A stretch of DNA of 64,000 bases, taken from positions 124,001 to 188,000 of the forward strand of contig NZ_MUKP01000003.1 of NCBI RefSeq assembly GCF_002081715.1, in the 5' to 3' direction. This document shows, piece after piece, positions 35,905 to 46,432 of the stretch. The DNA comes from Nocardia donostiensis. Lineage in GTDB: Bacteria > Actinomycetota > Actinomycetes > Mycobacteriales > Mycobacteriaceae. A program made the translations under genes and the position numbers. Every line of letters begins with the position of its first letter. Position 1 is the stretch's first letter. Under the pieces are notes generated by a model. The model did no database searches. It was not told where the DNA came from and saw nothing but the letters and a program-made list of their open reading frames with translations.

Positions 35905-36369
35905 TTATGAATCTAGCGCGGCGAGCGCTTTCTCCCAAGCTGCCTGGTCACGGGGCTCTCCGGGGGCGTTCATCTCGGCGAAACGGATGTAGCCTTCCCG
36001 GTCGACGACGAAGGTGCCGCGGTTCGCGAAACCCGATTTCTCGTTGAACACGCCATAGGCCTGGGCGATGGCGCCGTGCGGCCAGAAATCCGACAGCAGC
36101 GGGAAGGTGTAGCCCTGCTCGGCGGCCCAGATCTTGTGGGTGGGTGGCGGGCCGACCGAGATGGCGAGGATCGCGGCGTTGTCGTTTTCGAACTTGGGGA
36201 GCTCGTCACGGACCTTGCACAGTTCGCCCTGGCAGATGCCGGTGAAGGCGAGCGGATAGAACACGATCAGCACGTTCTTGCGGCCGCGGTAATCCGACAG
36301 CGAGACGTCCTGGTTGTTCTGGTCCTTCAGGGTGAAATCCGGCGCGAGTGAGCCGACCTCGAGCGGCAT
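35905..36369 (-). CDS. ahpE: One-cysteine peroxiredoxin AhpE
   Basis: 154 residues; the ATG at 36369 has GGAGG 7 nt upstream. It is nearly collinear with mycobacterial AhpE: peroxidatic Cys46 in FYPLAFTGICQGEL, then AISVGPPPTHKIWA, FPLLSDFWPHGAIAQAYGVF and RGTFVVDREG. It reduces hydrogen peroxide, fatty-acid hydroperoxides and peroxynitrite, being recycled by mycothiol/mycoredoxin in these bacteria. A second Cys (51) lies five residues after the peroxidatic one, where M. tuberculosis AhpE as I recall it has none. It could form an intramolecular disulfide. Gene order with DUF3052, lipoprotein and aceE is as in M. tuberculosis. Confidence 0.95.
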   Translation of the reverse strand: MPLEVGSLAPDFTLKDQNNQDVSLSDYRGRKNVLIVFYPLAFTGICQGELCKVRDELPKFENDNAAILAISVGPPPTHKIWAAEQGYTFPLLSDFWPHGAIAQAYGVFNEKSGFANRGTFVVDREGYIRFAEMNAPGEPRDQAAWEKALAALDS

Positions 36370-36448
36370 GGCAGAGTCCTCCATCGTGTCGGGTTTCGCG
36401 CCGGGCGCGCAAAAGACATCCAGTGCGAAACCTTAGCCGAAGCCCCGC

Positions 36449-36871
36449 TCAGCGCTGCTTCGAGGGAGCTTTCGGCTGCACAAGGCGGCTGCCGGACCAT
36501 TCACCGAGATTGATCGTCGAGGTTTGGGTGAGACCGGCGGTGGGGGCGGCTTCGGCGATCTCGCTGGGATCGACGTGGCCGGGCAGGCCGGTTTTGGGGG
36601 TGAGCACCCAGATGAAACCGTCGTCGCCGAGCGGGCCGATCGCCTCCATCAGCTGGTCCACCAGGTCGCCGTCGCCTTCACGCCACCACAGCAGCACGAC
36701 ATCGATGACCTCGTCGGAATCCTCGTCGAGCAGCTCCTCGCCGATGGTCTCCTCGACGTCGGCCCGCAGGTCGTCGTTGGTGTCCTCGTCCCAGCCCAGC
36801 TCCTGAACAACCAAGCCGTGGGTGATGCCAAGCTTCTGAGCGAAATTCTGCGCGTCCGCCGCGGCGACCAC
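36449..36871 (-). CDS. DUF3052 protein
   Basis: 140 residues from GTG 36871, with GGAGG 8 nt before it; the open frame upstream is not used. Conserved elements are ADAQNFAQKLGI, VVQELGWDEDTNDDLR, EVIDVVLLWWREGDGDL and GFIWVLTPKTG. This is the DUF3052 family (Rv2239c in M. tuberculosis), a small acidic cytosolic protein of unknown function restricted to actinobacteria. It precedes ahpE by ~80 nt on the same strand and probably shares a transcript. Confidence 0.92.
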   Translation of the reverse strand: MVAAADAQNFAQKLGITHGLVVQELGWDEDTNDDLRADVEETIGEELLDEDSDEVIDVVLLWWREGDGDLVDQLMEAIGPLGDDGFIWVLTPKTGLPGHVDPSEIAEAAPTAGLTQTSTINLGEWSGSRLVQPKAPSKQR

Positions 36872-37010
36872 GGTGGTGTCCTCCTCAAATCCGACTATTG
36901 GTAGGTGCAAGCGAACATGGTTAACGGCCGCAGCGCAAGCCGATCGAGCGAAATTTCACCCGAATGTCGCACGAAAATCCCGGTGACCGGGCAATTCGCC
37001 AACAGCGATT

Positions 37011-37568
37011 TCATCGAGCCCCGCAAGCGTCGCGGACCGCGTTGCGGGCGTCGTTGACCCGTTTGCTGGCGTCGTTGAGCGGCCCGACGGGGGCGGTGTA
37101 GGTCATGCCTCTGGTCTGCTTGGCGAGTTCGCGGGCGGCATTGACGTACTCGGTGAGTTTGTCCGCCAGATCCGGCGGGATCTCGGCGCGGGTGCTGTTG
37201 ACAACGCTTTCGACCTTGTTCGCGGCGTCTTCGAGGGTATCGGCGGCCGCGTCGCGTTTGGGCACGTAATCGGGGGCGTTGTTGTCGTGCGCGTCGACGA
37301 ACTCGTTGTATTTGGTGACACCGATCCCGGTGGTGGCCGGGAACGGGTCGCAGTTGTCGGAGATCGCCTGAGCGCGCTCGGCGGCACGCCGGGAAGAAGT
37401 CGCCGCGGCGGACGAGGACGCGGCCTCGGTCTTGTATGCCGACAGCTCGGCCGCGTTGGGCGTCGCGGAACCGGGGACCTGCTCTGCGCATCCCGCGACC
37501 GACAACCCGGTGGCGAGTGCGGCGACAGCGCATATCAGCCCGAACTTGCGCGGGTCAAGCACCTTCAT
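37011..37568 (-). CDS. Predicted lipoprotein, Rv2240c-like position
   Basis: 185 residues; the ATG at 37568 has GGGGAGGA directly upstream. It has an N-terminal signal (FGLICAVAALATGLSVAGC) with lipobox VAGC, so it is a lipid-anchored envelope protein. The mature part is hydrophilic and helical, rich in Ala, Asp, Lys and Arg, with heptad-like stretches (RDAAADTLEDAANKVESVVN). Two further Cys (SDNCDPFP and the C-terminal DACGAR) could pair. No family function is known. Its place between DUF3052 and the divergent aceE corresponds to Rv2240c. Confidence 0.85.
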   Translation of the reverse strand: MKVLDPRKFGLICAVAALATGLSVAGCAEQVPGSATPNAAELSAYKTEAASSSAAATSSRRAAERAQAISDNCDPFPATTGIGVTKYNEFVDAHDNNAPDYVPKRDAAADTLEDAANKVESVVNSTRAEIPPDLADKLTEYVNAARELAKQTRGMTYTAPVGPLNDASKRVNDARNAVRDACGAR

Positions 37569-37783
37569 TGTCCTCCCCACTCCCTGGTGTACTCCGATCG
37601 GCTCCGGCCGTCTTGCCTGTCGCACGGTACTGGATTCACGACTGACATGATGACCTGGGACGCACCATCGGCAAGGATGGATGGTGCAGCCATACCTTTC
37701 GTCAACGGGTGGTCCGCCCACCAGCGCGACCATCCAGGGAAACAGAAGCCATCAGCTCGTCCACCCCTGTACGAGGAGCAGTT

Positions 37784-40648
<2,865 letters not shown>

Positions 40649-40659
40649 CACAACACCAG

Positions 40660-41997
40660 ATGATGGAACGTAAACCACCGCGACCGCGGCGGATCTCCGA
40701 GGGCTCTTCTGAGCATCACGAGGTCTATCTGCCGACGGGTGCGCTGTCCCCGAACCGGCAGACCCGCGATCCGCTCCCGGATACGCTGCTCAAACGTGTG
40801 AAGCAGTTCTCGGGCCGGCTGTCCACCGAGGCGGTGGGGTCGATGCAGGACCGGTTGCCGTTCTTTGCCGATCTGGACGCCGCGCAGCGCGCCGGGGTGC
40901 AGATGTTGGTGCAGACCGCGGTGGTGAACTTCCTGGAGTGGTTGCAGGACCCCGACAGCGATATCCGGTTCAGCTTGGACGCGTTCCAGGTGATTCCACA
41001 GGATCTGGCGCGGCGGCTGACGCTGCGCCAGACCGTGGACATGGTCCGGGTCGCGATGGAGTTCTTCGAACAGTGGCTGCCCGCGCTGGCGCGCAACGAC
41101 CGGCAGTTGGTGGCGCTCACCGAGGCGGTGCTGCGATACGGGCGTGAGCTCGGTTTCGCGGCCGCCTCGGTGTATGCCAGCGCCGCCGAATCGCGCGGTG
41201 CCTGGGATACCCGGCTAGAGGCGCTGGTGGTGGATGCGGTGGTGCGCGGCGACACCGGTCCGGACATGCTGTCGCGGGCGGCGACGCTGAACTGGGATGC
41301 CACCGCTCCGGCGACGGTGCTCGTCGGCACGCCGCCGAGCGACCAGGGGGTGTCGGTGGTCGGCGCGGTGCACACCATCGCCGCGCGGCACGGCCGGGCA
41401 GCGCTCGCGGTGGTGCAGGGGGCGCGGCTGGTGATGGTCGTCAGCGGGCAACTGGGCGAGGCGCCGGAGACTTCCGGTTTTATGACCGACCTGCTCAACG
41501 AGGTCTTCTCGGATGGCCCGGTGGTGATCGGGCCTACCACGCGCACGCTCGGCGCGGCACATGCGAGCGCATTGGAGGCGCTGGCCGGGATGGAGGCGGT
41601 GATCGGCTGGCGGGGGGCGCCGCGGCCGGTGCACGCGACCGAATTGTTGCCTGAACGTGCGCTGCTCGGCGACCGAGCTGCGATCGACGCGTTGAACGAG
41701 TACCTTGTCCTACCGTTGGCGTCGGCCGGATCGGCGTTGGCGGACACTCTCGACGCCTATCTCGACTGCGGTGGTGCGGTCGAGACCTGTGCCCGGCAGC
41801 TGTACGTTCATCCAAATACGGTCCGCTATCGCCTGAAGCGTATCGGCGAGATCACCGGGCGTGATCCTATGAATCCACGCGATGCCTACGTGTTACGAAT
41901 CGCCGCCACAGTGGGTCGTTTGACACGAACTCGTAACGAACCGTCATCATCAGTATCAGAAACCACATACGCCTCATTGGATGGCGAGGGGTTGTAA
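40660..41997 (+). CDS. mabR: PucR/CdaR-type regulator of the FAS-II operon, MabR
   Basis: A 445-residue transcription factor. The long N-terminal region is helical (KQFSGRLSTEAVGSMQDRLP, RRLTLRQTVDMVRVAMEFFE). The C-terminus has the PucR-type helix-turn-helix: DTLDAYLDCGGAVETCARQL, YVHPNTVRYRLKRIGEITGR. It occupies the place of Rv2242 / MabR, the essential regulator shown in Mycobacterium smegmatis to control the fabD-acpM-kasA-kasB-accD6 operon. It follows aceE by 11 nt and precedes fabD; the intervening 127 nt contain two inverted repeats that may be its operators. Confidence 0.93.
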   Translation: MMERKPPRPRRISEGSSEHHEVYLPTGALSPNRQTRDPLPDTLLKRVKQFSGRLSTEAVGSMQDRLPFFADLDAAQRAGVQMLVQTAVVNFLEWLQDPDSDIRFSLDAFQVIPQDLARRLTLRQTVDMVRVAMEFFEQWLPALARNDRQLVALTEAVLRYGRELGFAAASVYASAAESRGAWDTRLEALVVDAVVRGDTGPDMLSRAATLNWDATAPATVLVGTPPSDQGVSVVGAVHTIAARHGRAALAVVQGARLVMVVSGQLGEAPETSGFMTDLLNEVFSDGPVVIGPTTRTLGAAHASALEALAGMEAVIGWRGAPRPVHATELLPERALLGDRAAIDALNEYLVLPLASAGSALADTLDAYLDCGGAVETCARQLYVHPNTVRYRLKRIGEITGRDPMNPRDAYVLRIAATVGRLTRTRNEPSSSVSETTYASLDGEGL

Positions 41998-42005
41998 CAC
42001 GTTTC

Positions 42006-42023
42006 CCGAATCGGTCGATTCGG
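42006..42023. promoter_or_regulatory. Inverted repeat 1 in the fabD promoter region
   Basis: CCGAATCG, spacer GT, CGATTCGG: 8-bp perfect arms immediately after the mabR stop codon and ~100 nt before fabD. Confidence 0.45.
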
Positions 42024-42038
42024 ACATCCGACGTGGTG

Positions 42039-42059
42039 TTTTGTGGAATTCACACAAAA
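42039..42059. promoter_or_regulatory. Inverted repeat 2 in the fabD promoter region, candidate MabR site
   Basis: TTTTGTG and CACAAAA form 7-bp perfect arms around a 7-nt spacer containing GAATTC. The A/T-rich arms stand out in this GC-rich DNA. The site is ~66 nt before the fabD start, where the FAS-II repressor would be expected to bind. Confidence 0.55.
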
Positions 42060-42124
42060 GCCGTCCGCAAGCTTCATTCGCGCCGACATCTCCGGAATGC
42101 CCTCTCACAGTGTTTTCTAAGGGA

Positions 42125-43048
42125 GTGATCGCGTTGTTCGCCCCTGGACAGGGCTCTCAGACACCCGGCATGCTCGCGCCTTGGCTCGACCTTCCCGGTG
42201 CGCAGGAACGCCTGGCGGTCTGGTCCAAGGCCTCAGGTCTGGACCTGGTCCGTCTCGGCACCACTGCCACCGCCGAGGAGATCACCGACACCGCTGTCAC
42301 CCAGCCACTCGTCGTCGCGGCAGCCCTGCTCGCCTTCGCGGAAATCGAGCAGGATTCACTTCCGGCCGATACCATCGTCGCCGGACATTCGGTCGGTGAA
42401 CTCGCCGCCGCGGCGATCGCCGGCGTCATCTCCGCCGACGACGCCGTCACCCTCGCCGCTATCCGCGGTGCGGAGATGGCCAAGGCGTGTGCGCTGGAGC
42501 CGACCGGAATGTCCGCGGTACTCGGCGGCAACGAAGCCGCCGTGCTCGAACGGCTTTCCGAACTCGACCTCGTCCCCGCCAACCGCAACGCCACGGGTCA
42601 GATCGTGGCGGCGGGCCGGTTGGACGCTCTCGCGGAGCTCGCCGCGAACCCGCCGGAGAAGGCCCGGGTTCGCGCACTGCCCGTCGCGGGTGCGTTCCAC
42701 ACCGCGTTCATGGCGCCGGCGCAGGACGCGGTCGCCGCGGCCGTCGCCGAGATCACGCCCGGAGAACCGACCCGGACCCTGCTGTCGAACGCCGACGGCA
42801 AGCCGGTCGTCTCGGGCAAGGATGCGGTCGATAAGCTCGCCGCGCAGGTCACCCGGCCCGTCCGGTGGGACCTGTGCACCGAAACTGTCCGGCAGGCCGG
42901 CGTTTCGGCGGTGGCGGAGCTGCCGCCGGCGGGCACCCTCGTCGGCATTGCCAAACGGGAGATGAAAGGCACGCCGACGCTGGCCTCGAAGACCCCTGAG
43001 GACCTCTCCGCCCTCCCCACGTTGGCCGGGCTCACCAGCTCCGGCTAG
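42125..43048 (+). CDS. fabD: Malonyl-CoA:ACP transacylase
   Basis: 307 residues. GTG 42125 is chosen because it gives MIAL-FAPGQGSQ, collinear with mycobacterial FabD; TTG 42134 has better ribosome-site spacing. The catalytic Ser is in AGHSVGELAAAAIAGV, the Gln in APGQGSQTPGM and the His in GAFHTAFMAPA, completing the family set. It moves malonyl from CoA to AcpM for elongation by KasA in the cytosolic FAS-II system that builds meromycolate chains. It is the first gene of the fabD-acpM-kasA-accD6 operon. Confidence 0.96.
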   Translation: MIALFAPGQGSQTPGMLAPWLDLPGAQERLAVWSKASGLDLVRLGTTATAEEITDTAVTQPLVVAAALLAFAEIEQDSLPADTIVAGHSVGELAAAAIAGVISADDAVTLAAIRGAEMAKACALEPTGMSAVLGGNEAAVLERLSELDLVPANRNATGQIVAAGRLDALAELAANPPEKARVRALPVAGAFHTAFMAPAQDAVAAAVAEITPGEPTRTLLSNADGKPVVSGKDAVDKLAAQVTRPVRWDLCTETVRQAGVSAVAELPPAGTLVGIAKREMKGTPTLASKTPEDLSALPTLAGLTSSG

Positions 43049-43176
43049 CTTTCCTGCGCGGTGTGCTCATCGCTCATAACGATGAGGACAACCGTCCGAG
43101 CGGCGTAACTATCCGCCGTCTCGAACCGAAGATAAAACAGTAGAGCCAGACACAGTAACAAGAAGGGAGCCACGAA

Positions 43177-43479
43177 GTGGCCGCTCTGACCCAGGAACAA
43201 ATCGTCGAGGAACTCGGCAAGATCATCGAGGAGGTCACCGGTATCGAGCCCTCCGAGGTGACCATCGAGAAGTCCTTCGTCGATGACCTGGACATCGACT
43301 CGTTGTCCATGGTCGAGATTGCCGTGCAGACCGAGGACAAGTACGGCGTGAAGATTCCGGACGAGGATCTGGCAAGCCTGAAGACCGTCGGCGACGCCGT
43401 CGCCTACATCCAGAAGCTCGAGGCGGAGAACGCGGAAACCGCCGCCGAGCTCAAGGCCAAGTTCGACAACGCCGAGTAG
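43177..43479 (+). CDS. acpM: Meromycolate-extension acyl carrier protein
   Basis: 100 residues from GTG 43177, with a GGGAG site. The phosphopantetheine-carrying Ser42 lies in [12 protein letters not shown], and the four-helix ACP pattern is complete ([40 protein letters not shown]). The C-terminal extension after the ACP fold ([17 protein letters not shown]) is shorter than in mycobacterial AcpM (115 residues), which suggests a reduced tail. It carries growing acyl chains in FAS-II. It lies between fabD and kasA, 10 nt before the latter. Confidence 0.97.
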   Translation: MAALTQEQIVEELGKIIEEVTGIEPSEVTIEKSFVDDLDIDSLSMVEIAVQTEDKYGVKIPDEDLASLKTVGDAVAYIQKLEAENAETAAELKAKFDNAE

Positions 43480-43489
43480 GGCCGAAACT

Positions 43490-44740
43490 GTGACCACTCC
43501 TTCCACCTTGAACGGGAACTTCCCCAACGTCGTCGTAACGAGCCTGGCGGCGACCACGTCGATCGCGGGCGACGTCGATGCGACGTGGAAGGGACTCCTC
43601 AACGGCGAGAGCGGCATCGACGTTCTCGAGGATTCCTTCATCGAGGAGTACGACCTTCCGGTCCGCATCGGCGGGCATCTGAAGGTTCGGCCCGAAACCC
43701 TGCTGAGCCGAGTCGAAATCCGTCGCATGGCCTACGTCGAGCAGCTCGCGACCGTGCTCGGTCGCGAAGTGTGGCGCAACGCGGGCAGCCCGGAGGTCGA
43801 TCCAGAACGGCTCGGTGTGGCCATCGGCACGGGCCTCGGTGGCGCCGACGCACTCATCGATTCGGTCGACAAACTGAAGAACGGCGGCTACCGCAAGATC
43901 TCGCCGCTCGCTGTTCAGATGATCATGCCGAACGGGCCGTCGGCCGTCGTCGGTCTCGAGCTGAAGGCCAGGGCGGGAGTGGTCACTCCGGTCTCGGCAT
44001 GCTCGTCCGGTTCGGAAGCCATCGCCAACGCGTGGCGGATGATCGTGATGGGTGACGCCGATATGGTCGTCACCGGCGGTGTCGAGGGATACATCGATAT
44101 GATCCCGATCGCGGCGTTCACCATGATGCGCGCGATGAGCACCCGCAACGACGACCCGAAGGGCGCTTCGCGGCCGTTCGACAAGGATCGGGACGGTTTC
44201 GTCTTCGGTGAAGCCGGTGCGCTGATGGTCATCGAGACCGAAGAGCACGCCAAGGCGCGCGGGGCCACCATCCACGCCCGCCTGCTCGGTGCAGGCATCA
44301 CCTCCGACGGTTTCCACCTGGTCGCTCCGGAGCCCGAGGGCACCGGCGCAGCCCGGGCGATGACCAGGGCGATGCAGACCGCAGGTCTGACCAAGCAGGA
44401 CATCACCCACATCAACGCCCACGCCACCGCCACCCCCATCGGCGATACCGCCGAGGCGAAGGCGATCAACAAGGCCGTCGGCAACCACGCCTCGGTCTAC
44501 GCTCCCAAGTCGGCACTTGGCCACTCGATCGGCGCCGTCGGCGCACTCGAGTCGGTGCTGACCGTGCTCAGCATCCGGGACGGGATCATCCCGCCGACGC
44601 TGAACCTGGAAAACCAGGACCCCGAGATCGACCTCGATGTGGTGCGCGGCGAAGCCCGCCGCCAGGAGATCGAGTACGCGATCAACAACTCGTTCGGTTT
44701 CGGTGGGCACAATGTCGCGCTCGCCTTCGGCCGGGCCTGA
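43490..44740 (+). CDS. kasA: Beta-ketoacyl-ACP synthase KasA
   Basis: 416 residues from GTG 43490, the same length as mycobacterial KasA. The nucleophilic Cys171 is in [14 protein letters not shown]. The two histidines are in [11 protein letters not shown] and [17 protein letters not shown], and [13 protein letters not shown] ends the protein. It condenses malonyl-AcpM with acyl-AcpM during mycolic acid chain extension. In most KAS enzymes the first His motif is N-A-H-G-T; here Gly is replaced by Ala. Only one kas gene is present: accD6 follows directly, whereas mycobacteria have kasB between them. The sequence reads as KasA rather than KasB, but this is by eye. Confidence 0.95.
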   Translation: MTTPSTLNGNFPNVVVTSLAATTSIAGDVDATWKGLLNGESGIDVLEDSFIEEYDLPVRIGGHLKVRPETLLSRVEIRRMAYVEQLATVLGREVWRNAGSPEVDPERLGVAIGTGLGGADALIDSVDKLKNGGYRKISPLAVQMIMPNGPSAVVGLELKARAGVVTPVSACSSGSEAIANAWRMIVMGDADMVVTGGVEGYIDMIPIAAFTMMRAMSTRNDDPKGASRPFDKDRDGFVFGEAGALMVIETEEHAKARGATIHARLLGAGITSDGFHLVAPEPEGTGAARAMTRAMQTAGLTKQDITHINAHATATPIGDTAEAKAINKAVGNHASVYAPKSALGHSIGAVGALESVLTVLSIRDGIIPPTLNLENQDPEIDLDVVRGEARRQEIEYAINNSFGFGGHNVALAFGRA

Positions 44741-44766
44741 CACCCAGGCCTGACCGGCTGCTCAAC

Positions 44767-44815
44767 GAGCCCGGTGTGAGCGGCCGAGCTGAAGCTCGGC
44801 CCCTCCACCGGGCTC
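44767..44815. promoter_or_regulatory. Nested hairpin between kasA and accD6
   Basis: An outer 10-bp stem (GAGCCCGGTG 44767-44776 with CACCGGGCTC 44806-44815) encloses an inner stem (GGCCGAGCT 44782-44790 with AGCTCGGCC 44793-44801). The compact structure ends 47 nt before the accD6 start. It could be a terminator or attenuator that sets accD6 apart, or an mRNA processing/stability element. No T-tract follows. Confidence 0.6.
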
Positions 44816-44862
44816 GGCATCAGCTGCCGCGCGGCCGGCTGCACATATTCGAGGAGAACGCG

Positions 44863-46296
44863 ATGACAATTCTGGCTCCCGCCTATCAGGCGGACACCGC
44901 GACCGACCCCCGCGACCCACTCGGCCGGCTGCAGCGTTTCTTTGATCCCGGAACCATTCTTCCCCTCCACCCGCGTGACAAATCCGGCGTGCTGGCCGCG
45001 ATCGGCGAGGTCGATGGCGTGCGCACCGTCGCCTACTGCTCCGACGCCACCGTCATGGGCGGCGCCATGGGTGTCGAGGGTTGCAAGCACATCGTCGACG
45101 CCATCGACACCGCCATCGACTCCGGGATTCCGGTGGTTGGCCTGTGGCATTCGGGCGGCGCGCGGCTGGCCGAAGGCGTGGAAGCACTGCATGCTGTCGG
45201 TCAGGTTTTCGAGGCGATGGTCCGGGCATCCGGACTGGTCCCGCAGATTTCGGTAGTGCTCGGTTTCGCCGCGGGCGGCGCCGCCTACGGTCCCGCGCTC
45301 ACCGATATCGTGATCATGGCGCCCGAGGGCAGGGTCTTCGTGACCGGGCCCGACGTGGTCCGCAGTGTTACCGGGGAACAGGTGGACATGGCCACCCTCG
45401 GCGGACCCGAAACCCACGGCAAGAAGTCCGGTGTCACCCATATCGTCGCCGAGGACGAAGCCGACGCCATGCATCGCGCCCGCAAACTGGTGACGATGTT
45501 CGCCGACCAGGGCGAGTTCGACCTGGTCGCCGCCGCACACGGCGATGTCGACCTGCAGGCGATGCTGCCCGCCTCCGCCAAGCGCGCCTACGACGTGAAG
45601 CCGATCGTGCACGAGCTGCTCGACAACGTCGACGGCGAATCCTCCTTCGAGGAACTGCAGGCCGGATACGCGCGCAGCATGGTCACCGGCCTCGGCAGGC
45701 TCGGTGGGCGCACCGTCGGCGTGCTGGCCAACAACCCGCTGCGTCTCGGCGGCTGCCTGAACTCCGAAAGCGCCGAGAAGGCCGCCCGCTTCGTGCGCTT
45801 GTGCGATGCGTTCGGTATTCCGCTGATCGTGATCACCGATGTGCCCGGCTACCTGCCTGGTGTCGGCCAGGAATGGGACGGTGTGGTACGCCGCGGCGCG
45901 AAGCTGCTGCACGCCTTCGCCGAGGCCCGGGTGCCGCGGGTCACGCTGGTCACCCGCAAGATCTACGGCGGCGCCTACATCGCGATGAACGCCCGCTCGC
46001 TCGGCGCCACCGCCGTGTACGCCTGGCCGGGGTCGGAGGTCGCCGTCATGGGCGCCAAGGCCGCGGTCGGCATCCTGCACAAGAAGGCGCTTGCCGCTGC
46101 TCCGGAAGCGGAGCGGGAAGCGTTGCACGAACGGCTCACCGCCGAGCACGAAGCCATCGCAGGCGGTGTCGACCGGGCGCTGTCCATCGGTGTCGTCGAT
46201 GAGGTGATCGACCCGGCGCATACCCGCAGTAAGATCGCTGCCGCGCTGGCCTCGGCCCCGAGCCGCCCCAGCCATCACAAGAACATTCCGCTGTGA
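44863..46296 (+). CDS. accD6: Acyl-CoA carboxylase carboxyltransferase subunit AccD6
   Basis: 477 residues; the ATG at 44863 has GAGGAGA upstream. The two halves of the crotonase-like carboxyltransferase are clear. The N-domain has VVGLWHSGGARLAEGVEALH and VLGFAAGGAAYGPALTD with the acyl-CoA oxyanion Gly pair. The C-domain has VITDVPGYLPGVGQEWDGV, RKIYGGAYIAMN and AVMGAKAAVGILHKK. With a biotinylated AccA subunit encoded elsewhere, it makes malonyl-CoA for FAS-I and FAS-II. It is the last gene of the FAS-II operon, separated from kasA by a 122-nt gap holding a nested hairpin. Confidence 0.96.
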   Translation: MTILAPAYQADTATDPRDPLGRLQRFFDPGTILPLHPRDKSGVLAAIGEVDGVRTVAYCSDATVMGGAMGVEGCKHIVDAIDTAIDSGIPVVGLWHSGGARLAEGVEALHAVGQVFEAMVRASGLVPQISVVLGFAAGGAAYGPALTDIVIMAPEGRVFVTGPDVVRSVTGEQVDMATLGGPETHGKKSGVTHIVAEDEADAMHRARKLVTMFADQGEFDLVAAAHGDVDLQAMLPASAKRAYDVKPIVHELLDNVDGESSFEELQAGYARSMVTGLGRLGGRTVGVLANNPLRLGGCLNSESAEKAARFVRLCDAFGIPLIVITDVPGYLPGVGQEWDGVVRRGAKLLHAFAEARVPRVTLVTRKIYGGAYIAMNARSLGATAVYAWPGSEVAVMGAKAAVGILHKKALAAAPEAEREALHERLTAEHEAIAGGVDRALSIGVVDEVIDPAHTRSKIAAALASAPSRPSHHKNIPL

Positions 46297-46432
46297 CCGA
46301 TTGATTCCCACGCGGTAACCGACGGGCTCCGGATCAACTCCGGGGTTCGTCGAGCTTTGCGCGCACCACCGGGGTCTGCACCGGTTGAGCCGAAAGCATC
46401 CGAACATCGGTGCGAGCAGGCAGAATTCGCGC

